Source of the DNA: Orobanche coerulescens
Taxonomy: Eukaryota; Streptophyta; Magnoliopsida; Lamiales; Orobanchaceae
Reading direction: 5' to 3'
Assembly: GCA_033398695.1 (NCBI GenBank)
Contig: CM065806.1
Location: forward strand, 40,077,001 to 40,141,000
DNA: 64,000 bases
A program made the position numbers and the translations under genes. This document shows, one piece after another, positions 32,188-42,744 of the stretch. How positions within the stretch are numbered: position 1 is the first letter of the stretch; each line of letters opens with the position of its first letter. Below the pieces are notes generated by a model. The model did not search any database and was not told where the DNA came from. It saw only the letters and a list, made by a program, of their open reading frames with translations.

Positions 32188-33292
32188 GAGGGTTTATTCA
32201 CACAAAAATAATAACAATGATCAGTGCTTGGCTAAGGATGTCTAGCCAGAAATTCCGAATTTAAGAAAATAACGCATATTTGAGAGAAGGATGAAATTGG
32301 ACTTAAACATGTAACCTGGATGTAAGGGTTGGGCTTGCTGTAAATTCAAAACATATACGTTGCACGAAAATTCAAAACGATTGCCTTTTCAAAGAAAATT
32401 TTTCATTTAGGCAATTTATCAGACACCTTGAGGGCACAGGTTTACTTGAAGAATAAACATAGTTCTAGCTCGATTCAACCCTCAAAAATAAAAACATATT
32501 TCAATCATCAGTAACTCGGCACATTCAACTCATTTACATTCCAATTTAACCAAGAAAATTCGATGAAAATACCATGTTATTCTCTAAACAATCCTAAAAC
32601 TTTTAAAGGAGAATAAGCATGTTCCATTCATTCAAAGTAAAAACAACTTCCAAAATAAACCATAAGCAAGTCAACATTAAAGATTGAAACGTACCGTTTT
32701 GAAGATTTGCAAGAAAAATCGCAGGAAAAAAAATGGAAGAATAGCTTCGGCCGGTCGCGCGCTGGGGAGGGAAGGAAAAAGAGAAGGGAAGCGTACCTGA
32801 TAGTGCCGGCCGAATGAGTGTTATATGTTACCTGGCCTTTCGGATTCCGCATAGTGTGCCGCAGCACAGTTATTGTGAGCCGCGGCACAAGGTACAGTCC
32901 CTTTTGCCTGTGTTCTTGTTTTGTCGTGTGCCGCGGCTCAGAGTTTGTGTGCCGCGGCTCATTGCTCAAGTGTGCCGCGGCTCATTTATGCCGTGCCGCG
33001 GCACAGGGTACAGTTGGTTTAGCCTCCCCCTGCGATTGATGCGTGCCGCGGCTCACAATACCTGTGCCGCGGCTCATACTTCAGTTTCTTCCCTGGGACT
33101 TTCCTGCACAGAATTTTGAGAGGAAGACGTTAAAAACGAGAGGTAGAAGCAAATTGAAGCACAAAAATGATAAAAAATAAGAATCACGAATACAAGAAAA
33201 ATAACGAAATGCAAAAATCTACAACTACGAACTCGGGTTGCCTCCCGAGTAGCGCTAAGTTTATAGTCTTCAGCCGGACCTATTGGACAACG
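32188..33292 (-). other. Athila-1 segment in place of RT-RNase H-integrase
   Basis: No pol homology on either strand. It holds four GCCGCGGC palindrome pairs (32856-33075) followed, in minus sense, by an A/G-rich leader and then the accessory ORF. The arrangement palindromes-leader-ORF resembles a U3-type promoter placed upstream of the accessory ORF. Confidence 0.6.
32856..33075. repeat. GCCGCGGC palindrome modules, Athila-1 internal
   Basis: Cores at 32858/32879, 32930/32951, 32974/32995 and 33045/33066; every pair is exactly 21 bp apart. GTACAG follows the first and third pairs (32892, 33008). The first core is GCCGCAGC, one base off. Confidence 0.92.
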
Positions 33293-34678
33293 TTAGTTCG
33301 CTTTTCGCAAACTCCATTTGGTTTCCGCCCCGTTCATCGAACCGTTTATATTTTGGTTAAAATTATGACCATTGGTCATCAGCGGTTCGACTCTTGGTTC
33401 GGTCGTCAAATGTTGTTTGCGACAAGGTTTCGACATGAATAACTTCCCAAAACACCCGGTTTCTCCATGACTAATTTTCCGCTTGGCTTTCGGCTCACTC
33501 TCCTCCTTCACAAACGAACTCACGACTGCAGCAGATTTTTTCTCATGCTCGAGGAATGCCACTCGCTCTACATCCTTCTTAAAACTTGGGCCATTTAACA
33601 CAAAATCTGAATTTTCCCACCGACGATGTTTTCGGTGCTTTCCTCTTTCAACAACATCTACTTTTTCAATTTGTGATCCTTTATCAGCACTTCCGGGACA
33701 TGGGAACGATTTGAATACTTGAAAAGTAACTTGTTCGTCTTGGACCCTCAGAGTTAACTCTCCCTTTTCCACGTCTATAAGGGTTCGGCCCGTGGCTAGA
33801 AATGGTCGTCCCAAGATGATTGGAATATTTTCATCTTCCTCCATGTCGAGTACGATGAAATCAGCCGGAAAGATGAACTTATCAACTTTAACTAAAACAT
33901 CCTCGATCACTCCCCTCGGATACTTTATCGATCGATCCGCCAATTGCAATGAGACTGTGGTTGGCTTGGCTTCCCCAATATTCAGCTTTTTGAAAACCGA
34001 CAGAGGCATGAGGTTGATACTCGCACCAAGATCGCATAGTGCCTTGTTAAATGAAAGATTCCCCATGGTGCACGGTATGTTGAAGCTTCCCGGATCTTTT
34101 AATTTAGGTGGGAGCTTCTTTTGAAGAATTGCACTGCACTCCTCTGTCAAGGCAACCGTTTCAAACTCCTCAAGCTTTCTCTTCTTCGATAGTATCTCTT
34201 TCATGAACTTGACATAACTCGGCATCTGTTCCAATGCGTCGGCGAACGGAATATTTATGTGAAGCTTTTTGAACACATCAAGGAACTTAGAAAATTGTTT
34301 GTCCGCCCTTCTTTGCTGTAGTCTCTGCGGAAACGGAACGGGGGGAACACATGTTTTCGAGTTATCCGGCTCAAAATCTTTTGACTCCTCTGGCTTTAAA
34401 TCCTTCGACTCCTCAATTTCCTTCTTCTCTTTACCCCGCTCGGGCTGATCTAGCACCTCTCTCCCGCTTCTCAAGCTAACTGCGTTTAGACTCTCTCTAG
34501 GATTAGTCTCTGTTGTACTTGGCAATGCTCCCTCCGGACGAGCTGTCAACACATTAGCGATTTGGCCCACTGACCTCCAAGTTCGAATGGAAGCGTAATG
34601 ATTTTGTAATGTAGCTTTACGAGTCATAAATTGACTCGTATTTGCCGCTAATTTTTCAAGTGCTTCCTCGAGAGACAC
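33293..34678 (-). CDS. Athila-1 gag tail and aspartic protease, open for 461 codons
   Basis: The longest open frame in the element. Residues 1-50 are the gag C-terminal helix region (LEEALEKLAANTSQFM). A Lys/Glu-rich linker (70-110) and the Athila-specific FLDVFKKLHINIPFADALEQMPSYVKFMK block (about 132-160) follow. The retropepsin-like domain carries CDLGASINLMP (catalytic Asp near 216) and IILGRPFLATG (near 287-297). The canonical D-S/T-G triad reads D-L-G, as in many Athila proteases. It stops at 33293 with no RT. The displayed Met is internal: gag coding continues upstream in a broken frame. Confidence 0.85.
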   Translation of the reverse strand: MSLEEALEKLAANTSQFMTRKATLQNHYASIRTWRSVGQIANVLTARPEGALPSTTETNPRESLNAVSLRSGREVLDQPERGKEKKEIEESKDLKPEESKDFEPDNSKTCVPPVPFPQRLQQRRADKQFSKFLDVFKKLHINIPFADALEQMPSYVKFMKEILSKKRKLEEFETVALTEECSAILQKKLPPKLKDPGSFNIPCTMGNLSFNKALCDLGASINLMPLSVFKKLNIGEAKPTTVSLQLADRSIKYPRGVIEDVLVKVDKFIFPADFIVLDMEEDENIPIILGRPFLATGRTLIDVEKGELTLRVQDEQVTFQVFKSFPCPGSADKGSQIEKVDVVERGKHRKHRRWENSDFVLNGPSFKKDVERVAFLEHEKKSAAVVSSFVKEESEPKAKRKISHGETGCFGKLFMSKPCRKQHLTTEPRVEPLMTNGHNFNQNINGSMNGAETKWSLRKAN

Positions 34679-35835
34679 TTTGGGAGCGGAAGCTGGCCGC
34701 CGTTGATTCCGGGCGAAAGGGGCTGGTGTGCGTCGTCCGTTACTCCATGAAAAGTTGGGATGATTGCGCCACCCGGATTATAAGTATTGAGTACGGGTTA
34801 TTCGGCCGATTCCACTTCCCACAAATTGAGCCTGCTCCATCTGATTTTGCTCGAACGGATTTCCAAATTGACATTCCGCGCTCGAGTGTGATCCGTTACA
34901 CCAATAGCATGTCTCTATGGTAACAGCGGCTGGTGCGTGCGAAAAATGTCCGAGTCATGTGTCAAAGCGGCGACTTGAGCTGATAAAGTGGAAATCGGGT
35001 CATTGCTTGAAACTTCCATGACTCTCTTCGGTGTCAATCTTTCCGATGGCCATTGGTATGCGTTTTCGGCCATATCTTCCAAAAGTACGTGTGCCTCGGC
35101 CATAGATTTTCCCATGAAGGTCCCACCGGAGGCCGCATCCACGAGAGTGCGTGTAGAAGCACTCAAACCATTATAAAACGTATGAAGCTGAAGCCAATCA
35201 GGAATGCCGTGATGAGGGCATCTTCGTAGCAATTCTTTATATCGCTCCCACGCCTCGTGGAGCGTTTCCATATCGTACTGAGCAATATTGGTTATCTCGT
35301 TTCTCAACCTCGTCGTTTTAGCTGGTGGGAAAAATTTGGCAAGGAAGGCTTGCGCTAACCTCTCTCCCATGTTGTAATCGACCCCGGCGGTAAGGAATTT
35401 AACCAGAATTTTGCTTTATCCCTCAACGAGAAAGGGAAAAGCCTCAATCGGATGGCATCGTCGGTGACACCATTAGTTTTAAATGTGTCGCATATCTCAA
35501 GGAACGAAGCAATGTGGGCATTCGGGTCGTCCTTCGATCCACGAGAATGGGCTCGCCGCACCATCCGAATAATGGCGGGCTTGATCTCAAAATTATTAGC
35601 TTGGATAGTGGGACGCCGAATTCCGAAAAATTTGCGTTGACTGCGGCATGGCATAATCTCGAAGAGCTAGTTCCGTTGAACTTGCCGCACTTGGTTATCT
35701 CCTCCTTGACTTCCATATTCTCGGCCATGTTGACCGTCTGCAACTCTCTTTTCTCCTTTTTGTTCCTTCTTAGCGTGCGCTCGAGCTCGGTGTCCAAAGG
35801 TAGTAGGCCTTCACAGAGTCTTCTCATGCACTACA
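34679..35835 (-). pseudogene. gag: Athila-1 gag, frameshifted
   Basis: Starts near 35827 (MRRLCEGLLPLDTELERTLRR). The capsid domain appears in shifted frames: PAIIRMV (35590), DDPNAHIASFLEICDTF, LRDKAKFWLNSLPPGS, then LAQAFLAKFFPPAKT, WERYKELLRRCPHHG and LVDAASGGTFM. A CCHC-like knuckle (CYWCNGSHSSAEC, about 34870-34910) follows. Breaks fall near 35640, 35360 and between 34915 and 34680. It is the retrotransposon gag family and forms the particle shell. The gag of Athila-2 at 63600-64000 is the homologue. Confidence 0.8.
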
Positions 35836-35952
35836 CGAAAGGTCCCGAAAGGAAAAACAAATAAACGAAATTAAATACACAAAAAAATAAAAATAAAACG
35901 CTCAAATTAAGACTGAAATACTTAAATCGATATTAGAAAATTTTCAATCCCT

Positions 35953-35962
35953 AACGGCGCCA
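35953..35962 (-). other. Athila-1 primer-binding site
   Basis: Minus strand TGGCGCCGTT matches the first ten bases of the tRNA-Asp PBS seen intact in Athila-2. The next eight bases (AGGGATTG) do not match GCCGGGGA. Confidence 0.7.
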
Positions 35963-36847
35963 AAACTTGTTGCGATATTTCCTACACGCAAGTGCACGTC
36001 ATCGTTACAAGTAATAAAGTGATAAGTAGAGTATCGTTCCCACGAGGATTGAGTCTCTAACTACCGATTTTTTCGTATTCCAATTTTATCTGAACAATCG
36101 AATTTGGGTTTTGCGATTAAAAACTAAAGGAATTACTAAAAGACTAAAGAGAAAACAATATCTTGGATAAAAGAAATCAAATGATGAATGAGTCTAGGGT
36201 TCTGAATCCACCTTAGTTTATCCGAATTTAATCTCGATTATCCGTAATAAATAATTTTCCCAATTTATTGAAGGCGGAGATTGCTAATATATTCTACCGC
36301 CTCTCCCGAGGTCAATAGATTTATCTAACGGCGACTAACGCACTCTATCCCTAGGTGAATTATCTCGTCGATAGGCAAAAAGCATGAAATCTCCTAAAAG
36401 CCACGTAGTTCCTATGAGTATATTCCTATCTCACAGAATAAAACGGTTCTCACCAATAGTTCCTCACCAAATCTCCTCTCCCGATTCGAAGTGAATGATT
36501 AGATCAATACAACTATTGGCCAGATAATTGCAAGCATTAAACATAATTGGGAAAACTCAATAAAAAGGTAATAAATTGGATAATCTCAATCAATTCATCA
36601 AAACAAAGGTTTCATCAAAACCCTAGATTAGGGCTTTAGCCTGACATACTAAAAACTGAAAATACAGAATAAATAAACGAAAGCATAAAATTCAAACGCA
36701 GATGAAGTTCGGATTCCTCCGTTCTTCACTCCCGCCTTCGCCCTTGAATTCTTCGCCTTCCTCCTCTTCTGCCGTCTCCCAAGCTTAAGCTCTCCAAGGT
36801 ATCCGATTCAATGATTCCTGAGATGATTAAATTAGGGTCTTAAACCC

Positions 36848-36855
36848 TATTTATA
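36848..36855 (-). promoter_or_regulatory. TATA box, Athila-1 5' LTR
   Basis: CTATAAATAGGG on the minus strand, about 95 bp downstream of the palindrome modules at 36945-37115. This is the promoter that would drive the element's full-length RNA. Confidence 0.7.
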
Positions 36856-36944
36856 GCTCAAAGATCTCCACAAATCGCGTCCGTATTAATCGGTTGAAAA
36901 TCGGCTTCAAACGCCCAAAATCCGCGTAGACGTACCAAACCCGC

Positions 36945-37115
36945 TAAGTGTGCCGCTCACTAAACTCGTGCCGCGGCACATCGCAAAAGTCAATGCCCGG
37001 CGTTAATTTATTCTTACGTGCCGCGGCTTACTGGCCGTGCGCACAGAGTACACTACTCGCCTTCGGCCGGTGTCTTCTGTGCCGCGGCTCGATTCTCAGG
37101 CCGCGCTCGAGTCCA
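36945..37115. repeat. Decayed GCCGCGGC modules, Athila-1 5' LTR
   Basis: Counterpart of 29186-29362, but several cores are shortened (GTGCCGCTCAC, GTGCGCAC, GGCCGCGCTCGAG). Intact cores remain near 36968, 37020 and 37080. Confidence 0.75.
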
Positions 37116-37273
37116 GTTTTGCCGTCTTCGCCCGTTTTGCCTCGTTTTAGCTTCCGGACTTCAATTTCCTGTCAATCATACAAAATCAAGGCATTAAAAG
37201 CTCATTTAGATGATTTCACACTCCAAAACACTACAAAATAATGATAAATAAGCGTATAAAAATACGCCTAACA

Positions 37274-37278
37274 GGTTT
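37274..37278. other. Right target-site duplication of Athila-1
   Basis: GGTTT right after the LTR end CCTAACA; pairs with 28192-28196. Confidence 0.9.
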
Positions 37279-38475
37279 GAGTACTATCCCACGCCTATGA
37301 ATCGTTCTAGTTGACGAACAACCCTCCGACTACGACGAGGCAATCCTGAGTTAGTGTAAAAGTCTCAAAGTCGATATGTGGTGCAGTGTTTGTTGGCGCT
37401 TGTACGATTGGTATAGACAGATTGGATTCACAAATTGAAAATGACTCAATTTGGAGGTCATCCAATGGGCCATTATCTACCAATCTTTGAATCCTCCTAA
37501 GGTTTACATGACATAACCGTAAATGCCACAGATATGTTTGGTTTATGCTCGAATGTTCTTTTCTCTTTTTAGGTTTAGACAAAGAGTTGAGTGATTTATG
37601 TTTATACATTGGAGTTTGTGCAATATTAATGACATACAGTCCCATCAGTATAAATACCTTTAAAAATATATTCACCGTTTTTTCTAACAGTAACATCATC
37701 ATCAAAAGAAACTGAATAACCATCACATTTTAATTTAGAAACCGAAATTAAATTCATTTAAATATGCGGTACTAATAATACATTGTTAAGGACTAATATT
37801 TAATCATTAATCTTAACTGCACGACTCCCACTTCAACATCCATAAGCCTGGAATAATCGCCCCAGTTGATGGTGATCTCGCCTGCACTAAGATGATTGGT
37901 TACCTGAAAACCATGAGAGTCAAATCAAGCATGATCAGAGGAGACTGAATCAACTATCCATGAAGTGGAAGAACAAGCTGCCAAACATATCTTGACTACT
38001 AGTGCATGAGACATACCTTTCTTAAGAGCAGGACAGTCCGCTTTGAAATGTCATTTCTGACCGCCCTTGTAGCACTATCACTTTGGATTTTTATTCGCCT
38101 CGGGATGAGGAGCCTTGCTCTTTACCTTGAGAGTTGTCACTTGCTTCTAGCCCGCTTGTTCCTTCTTCTTCCCCCACTTAGGTTTAGAAGTCGAAACACC
38201 AGTAGCCGCAAGAACTTAATACCCTTTCCTAAAGAGACCTTCCGCAGCTTGAAGCTCTGTTAGCTATCCCGCCAAGGTATACTCCCTATGATTCATATTG
38301 TAGTTTAGGCGGAACTACTCAAAGCTCCTACATAAGCTGCCTAGGATGATATCGACCTGTGTTTCTGCATCGATAGTTGCCCCTAAGATATCAAGTTCGT
38401 TTAGATGAGAAATCATCTTTAGAAAATGATCCCTTACCGAGGTTCCTTCAAGCATTTGGGTCGTCATCAAGACCC
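37279..38475 (-). pseudogene. C2 gag tail, protease and pre-integrase; integrase core deleted
   Basis: Minus order: gag tail and zinc region remnants (38280-38000, many breaks), protease start (STSWIVDSVSSDHA near 37960), then pre-integrase HLRLCHVNLRRIQRLVD (37500). At about 37430 it passes straight to SIPIVQAPTNTAPHIDFETF, which in C3 lies after the integrase. About 800 bp including the DDE core is missing. Confidence 0.75.
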
Positions 38476-38841
38476 TCATAGCATTTTGCCTAGCCGCCGG
38501 TTCTGATGACCAAAGATCTCGCCGAGATTTTTCATCATTTCCGCGGTCGTGCCTATACTCTGATGCTGATGCTGCGATACATTAGCTAAAGAAGCCAAGA
38601 TGTAACAGTGAGCCATATCATCAGATTTATTCCATTTGCGGTATTTTTTCACCTCATCAGTTGTCGAATCCGCATCTCGTTCCAATGGGCATTCCTCAGT
38701 TAGAACAAACTTGTGTTCCTCAACAGTCAGGACAATATTAAGATTACAGTTCCAATCAGCAAAGTTAGTGCCATCTAGTTTGTTTTCTTTGAGAATTATA
38801 ACAAGTGGATTGAAATACATATGAGATAAAATTACAAACAT
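38476..38841 (-). pseudogene. gag: C2 gag N-terminal region
   Basis: Codes for FNPLVIILKENKLDGTNFADWNCNLNIVLTVEEHKFVLTEE, the N-terminal copia gag signature, then a helical stretch (KKYRKWNKSDDMAHCYILASL). The frame ends near 38476 where the next block (RRLGKML) loses homology. The Met of HMYFNPL rather than the first may be native. Confidence 0.75.
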
Positions 38842-39944
38842 TCATCACATAATGCATTGGAAAATATTTTGAAGAACCTCAAAAACACAATATATATGCT
38901 AGCAGCCAACACAAAAAAACCCGCATATGCAAGCCACATCATGTGGACGTTTACACACACATTTTTCAAGTAGAGTTTTACGTCTTTAATTTTACTATCT
39001 AGTTAATTTACGTTATGACAAGTAATATTAATAGTTCGTTCCTCTTAGCCATGTATTAATTAACATAGCCTCCAATGGGTAGATTATTAATTAATACACC
39101 TAAATGAACCCTATAATTTAACAATCTTAAAATATTATCCTTTAAATAATAGTCCTACATATGGAGAGATCCTATCATAAAAAATAATATTTACCTTTTG
39201 TTATCACTTAGAAATTTAAAACCAGTGAACCTATCATTAGCACATCCGACATGGAGGAAGACCCTAATATCAACGCGCATGCTAATTACTTCACAATTTA
39301 AATTAATTATGGAGACCAAAAAAATAAATCAATTTAATCACTTAGTTGTTTTAGCCTTAAGGTTTTTAATTTTCTCATCCTAATATGCAAGAAACATATC
39401 AAGCATATATTCATACATGCCATACATCCAAAATATTAAAAAACAAAATAAAGTATGGATAATTAAATTATCCAATTCTCATGGTCTTCTTCCTTGAATT
39501 GAATCCGAGAAAATCTTCGACTCGATTTCTCCCATTAGATCAAGCATCTCGTCACTCCTCCCTGGCCGGACCGTGGATTTCCAAAATTAAAGTTTCACTT
39601 TTACGCAAATTTAATTACATAAAAAACTAATTTTAAATCCGGACTCTCCAGCGGACGCAACGAACGGTGGTGAAACGGACCGGACCAAAAATTTAGACGA
39701 CCCGACCCGAACCGGCGAACCGGACTGGAACAGGCTGCCCTCGGCCCTCGGCAGCAGGCCCGGTGCTGCTCGGCAGCGCCCGCGTGCTATTGTTCGGTCG
39801 CGGTTGTCCAGCAGTCCCGGTGTCCCGGTCCTGCTCTACTTCTTCATGATTTAGTCTTCTCCGAATTCGATTACAATTTTACATAAACTAATATACATCA
39901 AATTTATAGCTAGATTACACGAAAAATAAGATCTTAGAATGTGG
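38842..39944 (-). other. C2 5' leader
   Basis: About 1.1 kb without ORFs, AT-rich except for a GC-rich patch at 39640-39845. C4 has the same design (GC patch in the leader at 47840-47995). PBS and 5' LTR are absent; it is cut by the gypsy LTR fragment. Confidence 0.55.
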
Positions 39945-40478
39945 ATGGTGGTATTGATGAAATGTGTTGATATACTGTTTTGACGCAAATGTGATATTCC
40001 GGAATATTGTTTTCAAATGCTTTCTAAATGGGTTAACTGTGTTGAATCATATCTGTATACAATGTAGTATAATCGTGTACTTGCACTAGCTATTCGAATG
40101 CTAACCCCTTAAATGGGGGGAAATGCGTCTTATGCATTTCAGGTATCGGGCGATCTGCGGAGCCGGCACGGGACACGCATGCAAAGAATGGCCCAGCATG
40201 ATGATGAGGCCCGAGTCGGTGTTATTTATTTTTACTATATTTATTCAGTTATTGGTTAATGATGTCGTTGAAGTCCCCTGCGTGGTCATTGAATACATTT
40301 CACTCTCTGTTTTGTTGGTATTGAACTAAAATGTTTTGGCCGAGGCCACAGCCCTACTTATTATTATTAATGTGTCTTATGGGATTTCTCTTGTGGATTA
40401 TGTGTCATGTGGTAGCCTGGTAGACCTTGTGAAGGTTCTACGGCGTGTAATGTCCCTTATGAGATTTGGGGTGTTACA
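39945..40478 (+). repeat. Ty3/gypsy LTR fragment, family A-like
   Basis: Ends GGGGTGTTACA at 40478. Its reverse complement (TGTAACACCCC, then ATTACACGCCGTAGAACC and CTACCAGGCTA) matches the low end of LTR A, so the fragment is oriented opposite to it. The left boundary is approximate. Confidence 0.6.
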
Positions 40479-40796
40479 CATATAGACTCCGATGGCCATG
40501 AGGAGGTCGACGAGGCTGCGGATGTGGGGGGACCCGGTGAGGGTGAAGATCAGTCATTCCATGCGGCCGGACAGGGTGGTGGAGCAGAGTAGTTAGGGGA
40601 TTTTGCATTGGATTTATCTTGTGTATGGCCTGTGTGCCCTTTGTATTTGCTTTTCCTTTGCTTTTATTTTTGCTCATTTTGTAACTTTTTAAATGAATAA
40701 GATTTTTATTGGTTCAACAATACCTGTTTGGTTCTTTGTTCTTTGATGTTTAGGCCGGGTTGGTTCGCCAGTTGTTTTTTTTGATTTACTCAATTC
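40479..40796 (-). mobile_element. Tat element 3' untranslated part
   Basis: Lies beyond the 50-bp array on the 3' side of the Tat pol at 50593-52248; similar to 24761-25099. No ORF of note. Confidence 0.55.
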
Positions 40797-40848
40797 GTGG
40801 TGCCGAGGTGAGCTCGGTGTCTTATATTGCTGGAGGAGCTGGTCATTC
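40797..40848. repeat. First unit of 50-bp array, left of C4
   Basis: GTGCCGAGGTGAGCTCGG through GGAGCTGGTCATTC is one array unit, cut off by the C4 insertion at 40849. CATTC (40844-40848) is the TSD. Confidence 0.9.
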
Positions 40849-42693
40849 TATTGGGATTCCACAGAAAATAAACGCAGCGGAAGAATAACGGAATCCCTAA
40901 GAGGATCGATCAAGTAACGTATATACGAAAAGAAAAATACGAAGATCAAGGAATCGAAGTCCCATACCTATGATGTCTCTGAAAAACCTTCGTATGATGA
41001 TGATGATGATGATGATGAAGAGCCCTTCGTTCCAAGCACCTAAAGCAAGATGCCTCTACTTCACACGCCGGAACTTGGTGGAAAAATCGACAAGCTTTCT
41101 TTCTTCAAGAATGCGGCTAGGGAAGCTTGTAGGAATTTTCTCTCTCAATGTATTCTTCTTATATCTTGTCTCTAAGGTCAAGATGAAGTTTTCAACCTTA
41201 CTCTCTCTCTCAAATTCGTGATTTTGAGTTCTTGCAAGAAAAAGTTGTCCTCTCTCCTTTTTAAAGACTTTTATTTATAAAAAAATGAAAGTCTTCCTTT
41301 AACACATGATTGAGGGTATCAAATACACCTCACATATGTCACCTAGTGACATAAAATAAGTTTAAAAGAGACAAGAGAGGGAGGGGGGCGGCCTTAAGGG
41401 AAATTTCCAAGAAGACGGGTCGAATTTACTCGGCTCGTGTACTGGATGTTCGTCAAAACGAATCCCTCGTGTACCGGATGTTCGTCAAACGAATCCGTTT
41501 TATTTCAAATGTGTTTTGACTAATTAATTAATCCAATTAATTAATTATATCAAACACAAATATATATTTCTCTAAGAAATATAATTTATGAATTAAAGTA
41601 ATCACCCAGTAACCTATTTACAATTCATTAGACCGCTATTTGATTTATCCGATAAATCAAACTTAGATATCTAATATCTAATATTATAAGAGAGATTATT
41701 AATTCACATTTATCCATCAATGATCCTATTGCGCGACTCCGTAGGTTCGTCTCAGTCGGCATTGGGAGGAACCAATGAGTGCGGGCAGCACTTAGCCAGC
41801 CTAGCGGGCCACACTGTAAACCCCGACTGAGAACGAATGAACGAATCATTCCAGAACCGTTATGTCATGAATACTATATACGTATAGACCCTTCATCAGA
41901 TGTCCCGGTCAAGTCTTCGGGTCACGGTAAAGTCAAACCCTACTGTTGACTAAACTCTATACATGTGTTAATGCAAATCAAGACAGACTGATTAATAGTG
42001 TATCTAATACGACTATATCAGAATGCTTTGGCCAAAGACTTATGATCTTATTTTCCATTAACCGTATAGGACATTCACCTGCTCACTAACAGGATATAGA
42101 ATCCTTTCTTGGCGTTCAGCAAAGACTGCTACCTGCCCGTATAGTCCGCACTTCGAGGTCGACTCAGCAATTAAGCAAATGAGTCTAACTACTCTAATGA
42201 CAAACTAAACGTCACAGACACATCTTCTACTGAACCCTCAAGTCAAAGGTCCACGTATACTATCACAACCTTTCGATTCGTCATCGACTCTCCGAGAGTG
42301 AATACCGTGTGACTGAATCGAGTATGAGTCATGTTCGAGTATAGTGGTCCCACCAATATACTTATAACTATGCTATCAAGACGTGCACACATCCTAGCAT
42401 CAGTTATACAAGTCTTATTAAAACTTAATGTCCTGTTAAGTTTTATCGACTTGCGAACTAGTTAAGCATTCGAGCTCTAAACACTTCTAGTGCCTATCTC
42501 CTTATCTCCATAAGGAGTAGAATGTTCACTCTCAAATGCAAGGACTATTATTCTATATACCAAATCACAATGCCAGTGATATACAATAATATAGAAATAA
42601 TAATGGCCTTATTAAATATAATATTCATAATTACAATACAATTGCTCTCACTCTCTCATCCTCTGAGTGGCATTCGAGGGCATATTCCTAACA
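40849..42693 (-). repeat. C4 3' LTR (1845 bp)
   Basis: Plus-strand ends TATTGGGATTCC and CATATTCCTAACA. A (GAT)n microsatellite with eight units lies at 40994-41019, shorter and interrupted in the other LTR. TATA box TATAAATA on the minus strand at 41272-41279. Followed by the PPT complement ATCTCCCACTTTCACTC (42694-42710). Confidence 0.95.
41272..41279 (-). promoter_or_regulatory. TATA box in C4 LTR
   Basis: TTTATAAATAAAAG on the minus strand; the 5' LTR copy is at 48670-48677. Confidence 0.6.
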
Positions 42694-42744
42694 ATCTCCC
42701 ACTTTCACTCAATGCCACAAACTATGGTATCTAATACCCATACT

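Larger units (their letters stand above)
28197..37273 (-). mobile_element. Athila-like Ty3/gypsy element (Athila-1), lacks RT and integrase
   Basis: A complete insertion of 9077 bp with direct LTRs of 1321 and 1306 bp, a TSD (GGTTT), a PBS beginning TGGCGCCGTT, gag, a retropepsin-like protease, an accessory ORF and an Athila-type PPT. Between protease (ends 33293) and accessory ORF (starts 32187) there are only 1.1 kb and no RT, RNase H or integrase. It is therefore non-autonomous. High LTR identity outside the palindrome region suggests recent insertion, into the integrase-RT linker of C2. Confidence 0.9.
35968..37273 (-). repeat. Athila-1 5' LTR (1306 bp)
   Basis: Near-identical to 28197-29517 for the first 900 bp, then many short indels in the palindrome region (36945-37160). 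TATA box at 36848-36855. The U3 start reads TGTTAGGCGTATTTTTATACGC on the minus strand. Confidence 0.95.
25100..39944 (-). mobile_element. Ty1/copia element C2, interrupted by Athila-1
   Basis: Minus order from high to low coordinates: 5' leader, gag, protease remnant, pre-integrase, [Athila-1], RT, RNase H, PPT, 3' LTR. The two halves rejoin in frame context once the Athila element and one GGTTT copy are removed. The 5' LTR and PBS are missing; the leader is cut near 39944 by a gypsy LTR fragment. The integrase core is deleted. Angela/Tork-like copia is my best guess for lineage. Confidence 0.8.

Noticed and set aside
40474..40677. Minus-strand ORF rich in His/Pro
   Set aside because: Within a Tat untranslated region; the related copy at 24761-25099 does not preserve the frame.
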